Of a stretch of DNA of 64,000 bases, positions 26,792 to 36,124 are shown in pieces (position 1 is the first letter of the stretch; each line of letters begins with the position of its first letter). The stretch lies in assembly GCA_038245615.1 (NCBI GenBank), contig JBBRSG010000007.1:11334-75333 (forward strand), given 5' to 3'. Both the position numbers and the translations under genes were made by a program. Under the pieces are notes generated by a model. It saw only the letters and a list, made by a program, of their open reading frames with translations. It had not been told where the DNA came from and did not search any database. Source of the DNA: 54-19 sp038245615 (GTDB lineage Bacteria; Chloroflexota; Chloroflexia; Chloroheliales; Chloroheliaceae).

Positions 26792-27364
26792 ATGTCAGAT
26801 TTTTTAGAAAAATTAACCGGCCCTAAACCAAATCCCTGGAAAGGTTTTTTGCTGGGGGCGGTTGCCAGTATAACCGGCACTTTGGCGATGGGCTATTACT
26901 GGAAAGCAGTTACGGCGGTGCGCGGCAAAGACCCCCGCACCGAAAGCAACGACTCGAATTTACACGCGCTTGACGATATTTCGCTAGTTGGCACGCACTA
27001 CAAGAAGGGCGAATCTTCGACTGCCACCATTGGTCGGCTACTCTATCAGCTATTTAGCGGCAAAGAACCAGCCTCGGAAGAAACCCGCACCACCCTGAGT
27101 AATCTGGTACATTATAGTTATGGCATGATGATGGGCGGAGTATATGGCGCGACCAGAGAAGCAGCTCAAGTTGCCGACATTCCGGCTGGTCTCAGTTTTG
27201 GCAGCGGCTTATGGTTGACTAGCGAAGTGGCGCTTCCGGCTTTAGGGTTATCTGCCGGGCCGACTACTCAATCCCTGGCCTCCCACGCTTACGGTTTGGG
27301 CGCTCATTTCGTCTACGGGCTGGCGACGGCGACTACCGCCAATTTGCTGGGGCGGGTACTTTAA
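26792..27364 (+). CDS. DUF1440-like membrane protein
   Basis: 190 residues. Hydrophobic segments at about 18-38, 108-130, 130-160 and 165-190 surround a polar loop containing KGESSTATIGRLLYQ. The spacing and the YGMMMGGVYG motif recall YagU/DUF1440 inner-membrane proteins. An AAGAAAAGG ribosome-binding site precedes the ATG. It stands alone and converges on the large membrane protein gene. Function is unknown. Confidence 0.65.
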   Translation: MSDFLEKLTGPKPNPWKGFLLGAVASITGTLAMGYYWKAVTAVRGKDPRTESNDSNLHALDDISLVGTHYKKGESSTATIGRLLYQLFSGKEPASEETRTTLSNLVHYSYGMMMGGVYGATREAAQVADIPAGLSFGSGLWLTSEVALPALGLSAGPTTQSLASHAYGLGAHFVYGLATATTANLLGRVL

Positions 27365-27377
27365 GCTTATTTCAGAC

Positions 27378-30300
27378 TTACTTTGAGGTCAGGTTCAGGC
27401 CGTAGACCTTGAAATTTAGCTGACGAATATCGAAGCTGATGCCCAGGTTAGCTGGAATGAAAAGTTTGTTGTTGTCACCTTCCAGCCAGACAATCAGCGA
27501 GTTGGTCGCGCCTCCGGTTTCGGATTTGGCGCAGGAAAGCGGCGCGGCCCCCGCCGGTAAATCAAAGCTGAAAGTCTGAGCCTCGGTCTTGAGTTGAACT
27601 GTCCCCAGCACTACCCGTTTGCCGGTTTCGTCCCCAAAGCGATAATTGCCAATCGCCACTTTGACCGGCGGATTAGCTTTGGAAGCCGGGCGCGTCCCTG
27701 CTCCCAATGTCACCGATAATTTACCGCCCGAACCTTCCGGCAGACAGGGGACGCGCAGCACCCCGCTCAATTCAACCCAGCGATAATTTGCCCCATTTGG
27801 GCCGCTATCCTTTTCGGCCTCATAGAACCCTGTGACCAATGAAGCGTAATCGCTCTGCCCGATTTTGAGATTCCAGCCGCCGGGCGCTTCGGGGCGACCG
27901 ATTCCGGCACTAACCGCAAAATTAGCCGCCGAACTGGGTTTGTACACGTCGTAAAGGGCATAGCTGATACTGTTCATCTGGATATTATAGGGTTTCTGGG
28001 TACGCAAGTCCTCCAGTTGGCGCAAGGGAAACTTTACTTCACCTTCCAACTTGAGTTCATAACCCGGTGGCGAAAAGCGCCCACCATTCGGCCCAAGCAT
28101 GGCTTTAATATGATAACCCTGAGCTTCCCAACGCTCCATCAGGGCCGCGACCTCATCATTCTTGACGGCATAGACCAATACAAAGCTGGGAATACCGTAA
28201 GCGTAAGTCAAAGGGGTGGCAAACTTGCCATCTAAATCCCGGTCTCCCACCATCAGCACTACATCTTTGGGGCCAAAGCGCGAGGCTAATTCGTCCATCT
28301 GGGCCACCAGACCGGGTTGTCCATCGCCGGGGCCATATTCCGAAAGCGTGAAAATCGTGCGCCCGGTCCAGAACAGAAAAAGTATCAGAATACTTGCCAG
28401 ACCTAAACCCAACCAATTGCCCCAGCGTCGGCCTTTTTCGAGAGTTGTGGTAGTTGGGGCAGATAAAACCGGCTCGATAATTTCCGGGGCTAAGGGAGGG
28501 GCGATAGCAAAGGCGATGTTATTGACCGCCCCGCCAGCCGATTGAGCATAGGCCACCCGCCGATTAAATTGCTGCCAGATACGCCAGCGCCCGACCCACC
28601 CCAACAAATCGGGGAGCGCCTCGCCCAAAGCATAGGCCATTATTAAAGAGAAGGCCGGGACGGTTGCTACCACATAGCGCCGCAAGCTATAAATATAGTG
28701 TTCCTGAGTATAATTGGTGTCCAGAAATACGACGGTAATTCCCGCCAGGAGCGCCAGAAAAAAAGCGGTGCGTCCGTTCAAGCGCCGGGCTATCAGCCAG
28801 GTCATTCCAAAGAAAATGAGCAACATACCCAGTGGCGAGAAATACCAGCCCAACCGAACCAGACTACGTTCCGGCCCTTCGGTAGTCGGCGCACCGATAT
28901 AGCTACTCAAAGTCCAAAATTTCGGGGGATAGTTCCCCTGTCCATCCGTCGAAATATCAAATACTCGGATAAAGTAGTTATAGACCAGATAGGTGAGGGT
29001 CAAAAAGGCCAGCCCCAACGAAACCCAGCCCCAACGTCGGGCGACCCACCCTTCAAAAGCGAGTAATCGCCTCGGCATTGCGTCCAAAACGACTAGCCCC
29101 AGAAAGCCGATTGCCAGAGGCGGAATAATAATATTCAGATGCCAGCGATAGTCTACTATTTTATGATGATAAATCCCCTCAAAGTAGGCCAGCGAGAAAA
29201 CCCGAATATGTAAAATCGCATGAAGTAGCAAAATCCCAAACGTAACCAGCAGCCACCAATGACCCGCGTTCCAGCGGCGGGTTAGCCGCATCCAGACCAG
29301 ATAAGGAGCGATGGCCCAAACCAGAAACGGAAATTGAGCGTGCGCCAGACATATCAGCCCGAAAGCCGCCCCGACCCCCAAGCCGCCTAATAGTACCAGA
29401 CCCGACCCCGCCTCAGTTGGTTGCTTGTCATCGGTTTCCTGGGCCAGTGGAACAGGCCGCGCCAAAAGACAAAAGGCGTAGATGCCAGTGAAAAGCAAGA
29501 ACTGACCCAGCATTTCCCACAGCGATTGGCGGGCGAACCAGACCTGAATCCCATTAAGCGCCAAAAACGCCGCCGCTAAAGGCGCAATCCAGCGTTGCCG
29601 CCGGGTTGGAAAGAGTCGCCTGGCGGTCAGGTAAACCGCGAAGACCGCCAGAATCCCCAAAAGCGGGGTCACACCAAGTGCGCCGTGTGGCCCAAACAGA
29701 CTATAGCCTATCGCCAGCGCCGCCGGGTACAAATGAAAGAATTGCGGCACTACCTCGCCGGTCTGCAAACCCTCATCGTTGTCACGCACGAAAAAAGCCG
29801 GGAGGCGCAAATGTTTGGCAAAAAGATAGCGCCCTTCCTGTTTGGCAACTCCTTGCAAAACCTGGGGTAGCACTCGCGGCCCAAGCTGCTCTTCGGCGGC
29901 GGCGGCTCCAACCGTCTGCAATAGGGGGTCATCAATCAAAATCGCCCCGGTACGGGCGATATTCGCTCCGGTGTTATAATAAACCCCGCTATCCTGCGCC
30001 CCGATAATCGTTTCGTGCGGCGCGAGATAAAAAAGCCCGGTAGTGCCAAGTAACAACCCCGCCAAGAGCCAGCCGTCCAGCCGTTCCCGCCCAAAACCGG
30101 GCCTGGAGAACTGCGCCCGCCACCATCCGGCCCGATAACCCTTCCGCCCTAGCCAAACCCCTACCACCAGCGACCACCCGGCGAGGATTGCCACCAGCGC
30201 CCCTATCGAATAAATTCCCAACTCGGCTAAAGTGAGGGCCAGCCAGCCCGCTTCAAACAGCCCTAAAACCAGCGTCCAGAAAACCCGCTCGCCAACGCTG

Positions 30301-30422
30301 AGAGCGGATTTAGACTTACCGAAAGCCAGAACCAGATTTAGAGTTAAAAAGCCGGGAACAAGCAAAATAAAGGCCAGAGTAGGCCAGGCCAGCCAAAAAG
30401 GTAATATGGCATTAGCGGGCAA
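27378..30422 (-). CDS. Large polytopic membrane protein, probable GT-C glycosyltransferase
   Basis: 1014 residues. The TTG start is backed by AGGAG (30430-30434 in reverse). About a dozen transmembrane helices fill the first 680 residues. The first external loop contains APHETIIGAQDSGVYY with Asp144, in the position where GT-C enzymes (PMT/ArnT/oligosaccharyl-transferase type) place a catalytic acid. A final helix (about 670-690) leads to a 320-residue C-terminal domain likely facing outwards and ending in a beta-sandwich. It probably transfers a sugar from a polyprenyl-phosphate donor, possibly the product of the GT2 at 19.2 kb, but that link is a guess. Confidence 0.72.
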   Translation of the reverse strand: MPANAILPFWLAWPTLAFILLVPGFLTLNLVLAFGKSKSALSVGERVFWTLVLGLFEAGWLALTLAELGIYSIGALVAILAGWSLVVGVWLGRKGYRAGWWRAQFSRPGFGRERLDGWLLAGLLLGTTGLFYLAPHETIIGAQDSGVYYNTGANIARTGAILIDDPLLQTVGAAAAEEQLGPRVLPQVLQGVAKQEGRYLFAKHLRLPAFFVRDNDEGLQTGEVVPQFFHLYPAALAIGYSLFGPHGALGVTPLLGILAVFAVYLTARRLFPTRRQRWIAPLAAAFLALNGIQVWFARQSLWEMLGQFLLFTGIYAFCLLARPVPLAQETDDKQPTEAGSGLVLLGGLGVGAAFGLICLAHAQFPFLVWAIAPYLVWMRLTRRWNAGHWWLLVTFGILLLHAILHIRVFSLAYFEGIYHHKIVDYRWHLNIIIPPLAIGFLGLVVLDAMPRRLLAFEGWVARRWGWVSLGLAFLTLTYLVYNYFIRVFDISTDGQGNYPPKFWTLSSYIGAPTTEGPERSLVRLGWYFSPLGMLLIFFGMTWLIARRLNGRTAFFLALLAGITVVFLDTNYTQEHYIYSLRRYVVATVPAFSLIMAYALGEALPDLLGWVGRWRIWQQFNRRVAYAQSAGGAVNNIAFAIAPPLAPEIIEPVLSAPTTTTLEKGRRWGNWLGLGLASILILFLFWTGRTIFTLSEYGPGDGQPGLVAQMDELASRFGPKDVVLMVGDRDLDGKFATPLTYAYGIPSFVLVYAVKNDEVAALMERWEAQGYHIKAMLGPNGGRFSPPGYELKLEGEVKFPLRQLEDLRTQKPYNIQMNSISYALYDVYKPSSAANFAVSAGIGRPEAPGGWNLKIGQSDYASLVTGFYEAEKDSGPNGANYRWVELSGVLRVPCLPEGSGGKLSVTLGAGTRPASKANPPVKVAIGNYRFGDETGKRVVLGTVQLKTEAQTFSFDLPAGAAPLSCAKSETGGATNSLIVWLEGDNNKLFIPANLGISFDIRQLNFKVYGLNLTSK

Positions 30423-30500
30423 AAATTTTCTCCTGCAAAAGGGTAGTCAGCAGTTCATCCGCCGTCAGTCTCATACTACCCCGGCGACGGCGGATGCTAG

Positions 30501-30551
30501 GGGGCATTATAGCACATAGACCGGGGCGGTTTCGATATGCTATAATGCCCC
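30501..30551. promoter_or_regulatory. Symmetric divergent promoter: 14-bp perfect inverted repeat
   Basis: GGGGCATTATAGCA (30501-30514) and its exact reverse complement TGCTATAATGCCCC (30538-30551) each contain an extended -10 box TGCTATAAT. The left one faces the GT-C-like gene, the right one faces the HerA operon. The symmetry lets one regulator see both promoters. Confidence 0.7.
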
Positions 30552-30604
30552 TTAACTCAAACAGTTGTTCGTTAAACTGGACTTATCCACCAAAGGCAAC
30601 TTAT

Positions 30605-31324
30605 ATGTCTGAATTTTCAAATGAGCCATCATTGGCCCTTTCTTCCAATAATTCTAGGATTAGTAGACCGCCATACCCTATAACTAACGAACCAATCACG
30701 GCGATAGTTGCGGATAGCCGCCCGGAGCAGGTGGTCGGCGAGGTGGTCGAAACCAGCCTGACGGTTTATAGCGCCCAAACCTACAAGCTGGACGAGCCGC
30801 CGCCCTTTGGGGGATTGGTGCGGGTCAAAGACCGGCGCGGCGACTGCGAAATTTTTGGGGTGGTCTATCATAGTGCCACCGGCGGGCTTGACCCCGGACG
30901 GCGGGCCGCCACTCGCGGCAACGGTCAGCCGCCTGCCAATGATGAACAGGTGTATACCGATAACCCCCAGCTTTCGCGGCTGTTGCGGACTGAGTTCGGG
31001 GTTTTGGTGCTGGGTTGTCGGAAGCCGGGTGGTCACTTTAGCTATGTCTTCCCGGAATATCCACCGCCCCTCCATTACGGAGTGAGCCTGTGCGCCGATA
31101 GCCTACTTTTGGATTTCACCGAGGAAAAGAGCTATTTGCGGACGATGCTGGAAGCCTCCCAAGTCCCGGCGGAAGAGCTAATCGCGGCTTTCTTGCGGCG
31201 GACTGCCAGGGTGCGAGGTGAGTATGGACGGGCCTTTCTGGTCGAAAGTCTGCGCTATCTGGGTCGGCTGCTCAAACAGGATTTTGACCGCTTCAAAATT
31301 ATCGTCGAAAAATGCGAACCGTGA
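30605..31324 (+). CDS. HAS-barrel-like protein associated with HerA
   Basis: 239 residues from the ATG at 30605; a longer frame to 30494 would run through the promoter. After a polar N-terminal tail, residues 45-110 (VVGEVVETSLTVYSAQ through GLVRVKDRRGDCEIFGVVYH) have the small beta-barrel pattern of HAS-barrel domains, which cap the N-terminus of HerA-type ATPases. The C-terminal part is helical with several Arg and Leu heptads. It is the first gene of the HerA operon. I infer a structural partner of the ATPase rather than a nuclease, because no nuclease motif is visible. Confidence 0.65.
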   Translation: MSEFSNEPSLALSSNNSRISRPPYPITNEPITAIVADSRPEQVVGEVVETSLTVYSAQTYKLDEPPPFGGLVRVKDRRGDCEIFGVVYHSATGGLDPGRRAATRGNGQPPANDEQVYTDNPQLSRLLRTEFGVLVLGCRKPGGHFSYVFPEYPPPLHYGVSLCADSLLLDFTEEKSYLRTMLEASQVPAEELIAAFLRRTARVRGEYGRAFLVESLRYLGRLLKQDFDRFKIIVEKCEP

Positions 31325-31358
31325 TTTAATCCGCTGTCAGCCTGGAAAGGATTTTGGT

Positions 31359-31763
31359 ATGCAAGATTTAACCCCAGTGGCTATCGTTCAGGCCTGGCAG
31401 GAAGCGGCTAACGCTCAGAATATTGACCGTCTGCTTGAACTATCTGACCCGAATATCGAAATAGTAGGGCCACGAGGGTCGGGCTTTGGTCATCAACTGC
31501 TTAAAGATTGGGTGGGGCGGGCGGGGTTGAACCTTGAAACACTGAGGGCATTTGTTGATAGCAATAAAGTGGTAGTCGAGCAGCAGGGAAAGTGGCGCTC
31601 TTTGGATACCGGCGAGATAGTTGGGGAGAAGACTTTGGCCTCCGTCTTTCAAGTGAATGAGCGACAGGTCGTAAAGTTCGCCCGCTATGATAGCCTTGCG
31701 GAGGCGCTTGAGGCTAGTGGTTTTAGTCAAGCTAATGAAATACCACAAAATGATAAGGTTTAG
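31359..31763 (+). CDS. NTF2-like (SnoaL-type) small protein
   Basis: 134 residues from the ATG at 31359, with AAAGG at 31346-31350; an in-frame extension upstream overlaps the previous gene and is rejected. The pattern VAIVQAWQEAANAQNIDRLLELSDPNIEIVGPRG is typical of the cone-shaped NTF2 fold. It lies between the HAS-barrel gene and the HerA gene, 35 bp and 36 bp away. No catalytic residues can be named, and a link to DNA processing is only positional. Confidence 0.7.
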   Translation: MQDLTPVAIVQAWQEAANAQNIDRLLELSDPNIEIVGPRGSGFGHQLLKDWVGRAGLNLETLRAFVDSNKVVVEQQGKWRSLDTGEIVGEKTLASVFQVNERQVVKFARYDSLAEALEASGFSQANEIPQNDKV

Positions 31764-31799
31764 CCAAGTTTAATCAGGTTTGGATTCAGGAGTAAGTAA

Positions 31800-33569
31800 A
31801 TGTCAGACCGCCCGTTTCATCGCAAGCCGGAAAGATTTTTGGGAGTAATTACCGCCGGGTCGCTGGCGAAGGGCCTGCAGGCCCGGATTCGCAGCCTCAC
31901 CCCTCTCGAAAAAATCCAGACCGGACAGTTTATTGCTATCGAGGCCGACGGATCGCGCTTCTTCGGGCTGCTGACCGATGTGACGTTGGGGGCGACTTCC
32001 GACTCGGTGCTGCTCGACCCGCCCTATGATGAAGGCGGTTCATCGCTCCTGAGCGAAGTGCTGCACGGCATCTACACCTATGGTGAGGCCCATATTCAGC
32101 CTTCGCTATCGCTCCAAAGCGGAGAAGACCAACCCCGACCAGTGCGCTCGGTACCGGGCCATTTCGCCCCGGTCTTTATCGCCGAGGAGAGCGACTTTCA
32201 GCAAGTCTTCGGCTCAGAAGACCTCAATCAGGTCGGCGGCAAACATTTTGCGGTCGGGCAGCCGCTCGATATGGATATAGATGTCTGCCTTGATTTGGAA
32301 AAATTCGTGGAACGCTCTAACGGTATCTTTGGCAAAAGCGGGACGGGTAAAAGCGTCCTGACCCGGTTGCTCCTTTCCGGCCTGATTCGGGCCAACACCT
32401 GCTCAAATCTGATTTTCGATATGCACAATGAGTATGGTGGCAGCACCAAAGGCGAATACACTAATCAGCATATTAAAGGATTGCGCGACCTGTTTGGCTC
32501 GCGGGTGATGGTCTACGCCGTCCGCGACAGCAAGCCCGGCGCAAAAAACCATGCCGGGCAAAGAGCTACCGCCGTAGACGGCGACATTGTAATTGGCATG
32601 AATCACATTGATGTAGAAGATATTTTGCTGTTACGCAGCGAGTTGCAACTTAACGCCACCGCCGCCGAGTCAGCCTATATTCTGCAAAATGAGTATCGTG
32701 AACATTGGATGGCGACTTTGCTGGGGATGGATAGCGAAGCGGTTAAAGAATTTTGCGAAAGGTCGGGCGCAAACCGCCAGTCTATAGATGCCCTCAAGCG
32801 CAAGTTGGGCGCAATCCAGCGTTTGCCGTTTGTCGAGGAAAATCTCAGGTCGCTGCGGGTAATAGATGAGATGGTAGCCGCTCTGACCGATGGGCGGCAT
32901 ATTGTAGTCCAGTTTGGCGGCTCGGACGACCTGTTGAGTTATATGCTGGTCGCCAATATTATCACCCGCAGTATCCACCGCAAGTATCGGGATTTGACCG
33001 AAAAGTACAAGCGCACCCAGAATGCAGCGGACGAACCGCGTCGGGTGATGATTACCATCGAGGAAGCCCACAAGTTCTTGACTCCCGAAGTCGCCGACCA
33101 AACCATATTTGGCAAAATCGCCCGCGAAATGCGGAAATATTATGTAACCCTATTGGTAGTAGACCAGCGCCCCAGCAGCATTGATGCAGAAGTTATGTCC
33201 CAAATCGGCACTCGAATTGTGGCCCTGATTAATGATGACCGGGATATCGAGGCGGTCTTTACCGGAGTGAGCGGCAGCAGTGGCCTCAAGACGGTCTTGG
33301 CTTCGTTGGACAGTCGCCAGCAAGCTCTTTTGCTGGGTCACGCCTCGCCCATGCCAGTCGTAATCCGCACTCGGCCTTTCGACGAAGCTTTTTACAAAGC
33401 TATTACCACTGGTATATCCGCGCCCTCGGCTTTTACCCCGCCCCCGCTCCATCTGAATGGCGATAATAGCAACGACAACGAAAGCGGTTCGTTTGGGGAA
33501 TGGGCCGCCAAAGAGGAAGAGCAATGGCAAAAGCAGGTCGAGAAAGATAAGGCCGACATTTTTGGGTGA
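31800..33569 (+). CDS. HerA-type ATPase (DUF87, FtsK-HerA superfamily)
   Basis: 589 residues. Hexameric P-loop motor that translocates or pumps DNA in the archaeal and bacterial families known. An N-terminal HAS-barrel (about 10-75) is followed by the ATPase: Walker A GKSGTGKS at 178-185, Walker B VMITIEEAHKF near 420-430, and sensor/arginine-finger region RIVALINDDRDI. AGGAG at 31788-31792 supports the ATG. HerA is usually encoded with the nuclease NurA; none is found here. The gene is the third in a four-gene unit. Confidence 0.88.
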   Translation: MSDRPFHRKPERFLGVITAGSLAKGLQARIRSLTPLEKIQTGQFIAIEADGSRFFGLLTDVTLGATSDSVLLDPPYDEGGSSLLSEVLHGIYTYGEAHIQPSLSLQSGEDQPRPVRSVPGHFAPVFIAEESDFQQVFGSEDLNQVGGKHFAVGQPLDMDIDVCLDLEKFVERSNGIFGKSGTGKSVLTRLLLSGLIRANTCSNLIFDMHNEYGGSTKGEYTNQHIKGLRDLFGSRVMVYAVRDSKPGAKNHAGQRATAVDGDIVIGMNHIDVEDILLLRSELQLNATAAESAYILQNEYREHWMATLLGMDSEAVKEFCERSGANRQSIDALKRKLGAIQRLPFVEENLRSLRVIDEMVAALTDGRHIVVQFGGSDDLLSYMLVANIITRSIHRKYRDLTEKYKRTQNAADEPRRVMITIEEAHKFLTPEVADQTIFGKIAREMRKYYVTLLVVDQRPSSIDAEVMSQIGTRIVALINDDRDIEAVFTGVSGSSGLKTVLASLDSRQQALLLGHASPMPVVIRTRPFDEAFYKAITTGISAPSAFTPPPLHLNGDNSNDNESGSFGEWAAKEEEQWQKQVEKDKADIFG

Positions 33570-33600
33570 TTTGCGGAAAATAAGACCGGAGAAATATGCC

Positions 33601-33870
33601 ATGTTAAACGAAGAAATGATGGCGAAGATGGAAGCCAGTGGAGTTTTCAACTTTAAGGGAAATAAAAAATACCAACGTGAGACGATAAACGGAGCTAAAA
33701 TCACCCTAGATTGGATTGCCGAGACATGGCCGAATCTTTTAGGCGAGGTTCTATCTAACCCCAAACCCGAAGACCTTGTGGCTAACCTCAAACCCGAAGA
33801 CCGCCAAAAAGTATTAAAGTTGCTGACCGAGCAAGCCGAGCCGACGACGGGCGAGGAAGGTTCTAATTAG
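33601..33870 (+). CDS. Small hypothetical protein at the end of the HerA operon
   Basis: 89 residues. The ATG at 33601 follows GGAGAAAT. Predicted helical, with tandem KPED motifs near residues 58 and 68. No family is recognised. It overlaps the convergent GT4 gene by 8 bp. Position 31 bp after the HerA gene suggests co-expression. Confidence 0.6.
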   Translation: MLNEEMMAKMEASGVFNFKGNKKYQRETINGAKITLDWIAETWPNLLGEVLSNPKPEDLVANLKPEDRQKVLKLLTEQAEPTTGEEGSN

Positions 33871-35107
33871 CCTTTAGCTTGAGATAAAGCTCCTCTAGCG
33901 GGGCGGTCAGTTGCACCCAGGTGTAGTGCGCTTGAAGGCGTTGCGCTCCCATGTGTCCGAGGGCAGTGCGCTCTTCTTCACCCATTTCTATCAACTGGAC
34001 GACTCTTTCGACAAAAGCCATTTTATCGCCGGGCGAAACTATAAAGCCGCCCTGACCTTCCCGCAAATATTCCCGCAATTCGCCGACTGCCTCGGTCACA
34101 ACCGGGCGTTGAGCCATCAGCAAGTCTAGAAACTTGGCGGAACATCGCGCCCGGTTTATCAGGTTATCGTCAAACGGATAGAGCGCAATATTGCCACAAC
34201 CTAGCAAGGCTGGTAGGTCGGTAGGGCTGACCGCTCCGGTGGTAATGAGTCGGTCAGCCAAACCATAAGGCCTAGCCATCTCGCGCAACCGCTTTTCTTC
34301 GCCTGCAAAGCCACCACCGACCACCAGCAATCGTACCTTTTCAGCCTTTTCGGGTGGTAACCTATCCAACCCCAGCCGCACAATTTCCAAAAGACGTTCC
34401 GGCTTGAACTCGACAAACCGGGTATAAGCCAGCAATACAAAAGCATCGTCGCTTATTCCCAGCTTGCGGCGCTGCTCGCGGGCGGTCTGAGCTACATTAG
34501 AGCTATCCCATTCGGCATATTTGGGGGGTGAAACCCCATTGGGCAGATAAACCACCTTTTCGGGCGCGACCCCAAAGCCCCAGACCTGGGCCTCAAGGGT
34601 ACGGCTGGCGACGGTCATAGCGACTGCCCGGCGCGGTAAATCACCTTCTTGCCAGTTGAAAAGCCGTTTTTGAAGGGGCGAATAAGGGTTTATATCATTA
34701 TAGCCGCCGCGTCCCTCCCAATCATCGGTGTCCAACACAAAAGGAATTCGCCGCAACACCAGCAGCAAAGCCGCCAGCCCACTATAGGCTTTGGGCTTGA
34801 AGATATGAATTATATCGGGCTGAAAAGCCAGGGTTTCGCGCACCAGTCGAGCCGGAATAGTGAGCGGTTGCGGCCCTGGTCTGACCGGGACGAAGACCAC
34901 TTCCACTCCGGTTATTAGTTCGGTACGCGGCTTGGTGAGGAGTAAATCGGGTGAGCCTGCCGGGTCATCCCAGGGTGGTACGACTACCCGCACCCGATGA
35001 CCGCGCTCGGTCAAGGCTTCGGCTATCGGCAGCACTCGCGCCAGGGTCGTGCCTTTAGCTTTCAGGCCAAAAGGGGCAATCATAGCGATTTTAAGATTAG
35101 GCGACAT
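33863..35107 (-). CDS. Glycosyltransferase family 4
   Basis: 414 residues, GT-B fold. N-terminal domain with PFGLKAKGTTLARVLPIAEAL and TERGHRVRVVVPP; the nucleotide-sugar domain has YTRFVEFKPERLLEI, LVVGGGFAGEE and a C-terminal FLDLLMAQRPVVTEAVGEL region in which the usual EPFG glutamate motif is not clear. Probably adds a sugar during synthesis of a cell-surface polysaccharide or lipid. The start lies directly after the stop of the upstream gene, so the two are coupled. Confidence 0.85.
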   Translation of the reverse strand: MSPNLKIAMIAPFGLKAKGTTLARVLPIAEALTERGHRVRVVVPPWDDPAGSPDLLLTKPRTELITGVEVVFVPVRPGPQPLTIPARLVRETLAFQPDIIHIFKPKAYSGLAALLLVLRRIPFVLDTDDWEGRGGYNDINPYSPLQKRLFNWQEGDLPRRAVAMTVASRTLEAQVWGFGVAPEKVVYLPNGVSPPKYAEWDSSNVAQTAREQRRKLGISDDAFVLLAYTRFVEFKPERLLEIVRLGLDRLPPEKAEKVRLLVVGGGFAGEEKRLREMARPYGLADRLITTGAVSPTDLPALLGCGNIALYPFDDNLINRARCSAKFLDLLMAQRPVVTEAVGELREYLREGQGGFIVSPGDKMAFVERVVQLIEMGEEERTALGHMGAQRLQAHYTWVQLTAPLEELYLKLKAN

Positions 35108-35623
35108 TTATTGGCTGGTAGGCTGGCAATATTTCCCCCAATATGAGTCCAAAGCTTCTTGAGCTACTCTCGCATCCATGCACAGAACAGCTTGTTCGAC
35201 TGCAAAGCGCAGAAATCGGCAAATGGTTTTAGCTTGCAGGGTATCAAAGACCTGCCACCGCTCCAATTTCCAGGCTTGCAAATCGGGGGATGAGGGAGGG
35301 GCAAGGGCATAAATAGTTGCGTCAACTGAAGCTGAGGATGAGGTTTGGTAATTTTTTAGCGACCAGACCATATAGGCCGGAATGTAATACTTAAAGCCTT
35401 TTAAATCAAGAAAAGAGAGTATCCAATCATATTTCTCAATGTCTGCATCCGGCACATCCTGCCAGCGTTCCTCGGTATCAAGTTTTCGGGCTTCGGCGCG
35501 GGCGGCGGCTGAACCATAGTCGTCAATCACATCAGCTTCGTGCAAGGTAACGCCGTCTTCCCGCGACACCTCCGCGAAAGCCTCCCTAATATCGTTTATC
35601 AAAGCTTCCCGGATTTCTTCCAT
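35108..35623 (-). CDS. DUF6714-like hypothetical protein
   Basis: 171 residues. The centre, LDLKGFKYYIPAYMVWSLKNY, matches a pattern I associate with DUF6714, a family of unknown function often found near immunity-type genes. N-terminal 30 residues are charged and helical. Its stop codon abuts the GT4 start. No enzymatic motif is visible. Confidence 0.6.
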   Translation of the reverse strand: MEEIREALINDIREAFAEVSREDGVTLHEADVIDDYGSAAARAEARKLDTEERWQDVPDADIEKYDWILSFLDLKGFKYYIPAYMVWSLKNYQTSSSASVDATIYALAPPSSPDLQAWKLERWQVFDTLQAKTICRFLRFAVEQAVLCMDARVAQEALDSYWGKYCQPTSQ

Positions 35624-35695
35624 CTAACAAGAACCTCATGACAAAAGGGCCAATTAAATTTAGCTCTGCGTTTCTAATCGTCTGAAAATAAATAT

Positions 35696-36124
35696 CTAAT
35701 CTTTGGGTGGGTGCCAACCAACTATAACCCATCTCTGTCGAGCTAGCACCAGCCATTCTCGGTTTAGAAACAAGGCTTCTACTGTCGCTCTGCCGATTGC
35801 TGTTTTGCCCACAATAATAGCACCATCGGTTGACCATTCAAAGTGAAGTGTCCAGGCTTGCAAACGTGGATTATACAAAGCAATGCTTTCTCCGTTAAAA
35901 GAGTCAGTGGCGTGGGTTTTGTCCGACTTATAACTGTTACATTCGGCACAAGAAAGCCAGAGATTATTTTCGGTGGTCAGGCCGCCTGCTGAAATGGGTA
36001 TTATATGCTCTATATCCATTTTATACCCCACGTTTGCCTCGGCAGTAAGACAGTAGCCGCAACGCTGTCTAGCCTGTTCTACTACCTTCTTGCGAAGCAG
36101 CTTTGGGACATAGCTTCTACCCAT
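35696..36124 (-). CDS. HNH endonuclease
   Basis: 142 residues. The HNH nuclease core is complete: CGYC near 22, IEHIIPISAGG (the DH/EH catalytic pair) near 39, NNLWLSCAECN with asparagine and the second zinc pair. Such small HNH proteins cut DNA with little specificity; many are domesticated. It overlaps its upstream partner by one base (TAATG arrangement), and a similar pairing occurs in Cyanobacteria. Confidence 0.85.
   Translation of the reverse strand: MGRSYVPKLLRKKVVEQARQRCGYCLTAEANVGYKMDIEHIIPISAGGLTTENNLWLSCAECNSYKSDKTHATDSFNGESIALYNPRLQAWTLHFEWSTDGAIIVGKTAIGRATVEALFLNREWLVLARQRWVIVGWHPPKD

Noticed and set aside
31218..31358. N-terminal extension of the NTF2-like protein
   Set aside because: It overlaps the upstream gene by over 100 bp, and AAAGG supports the ATG at 31359.
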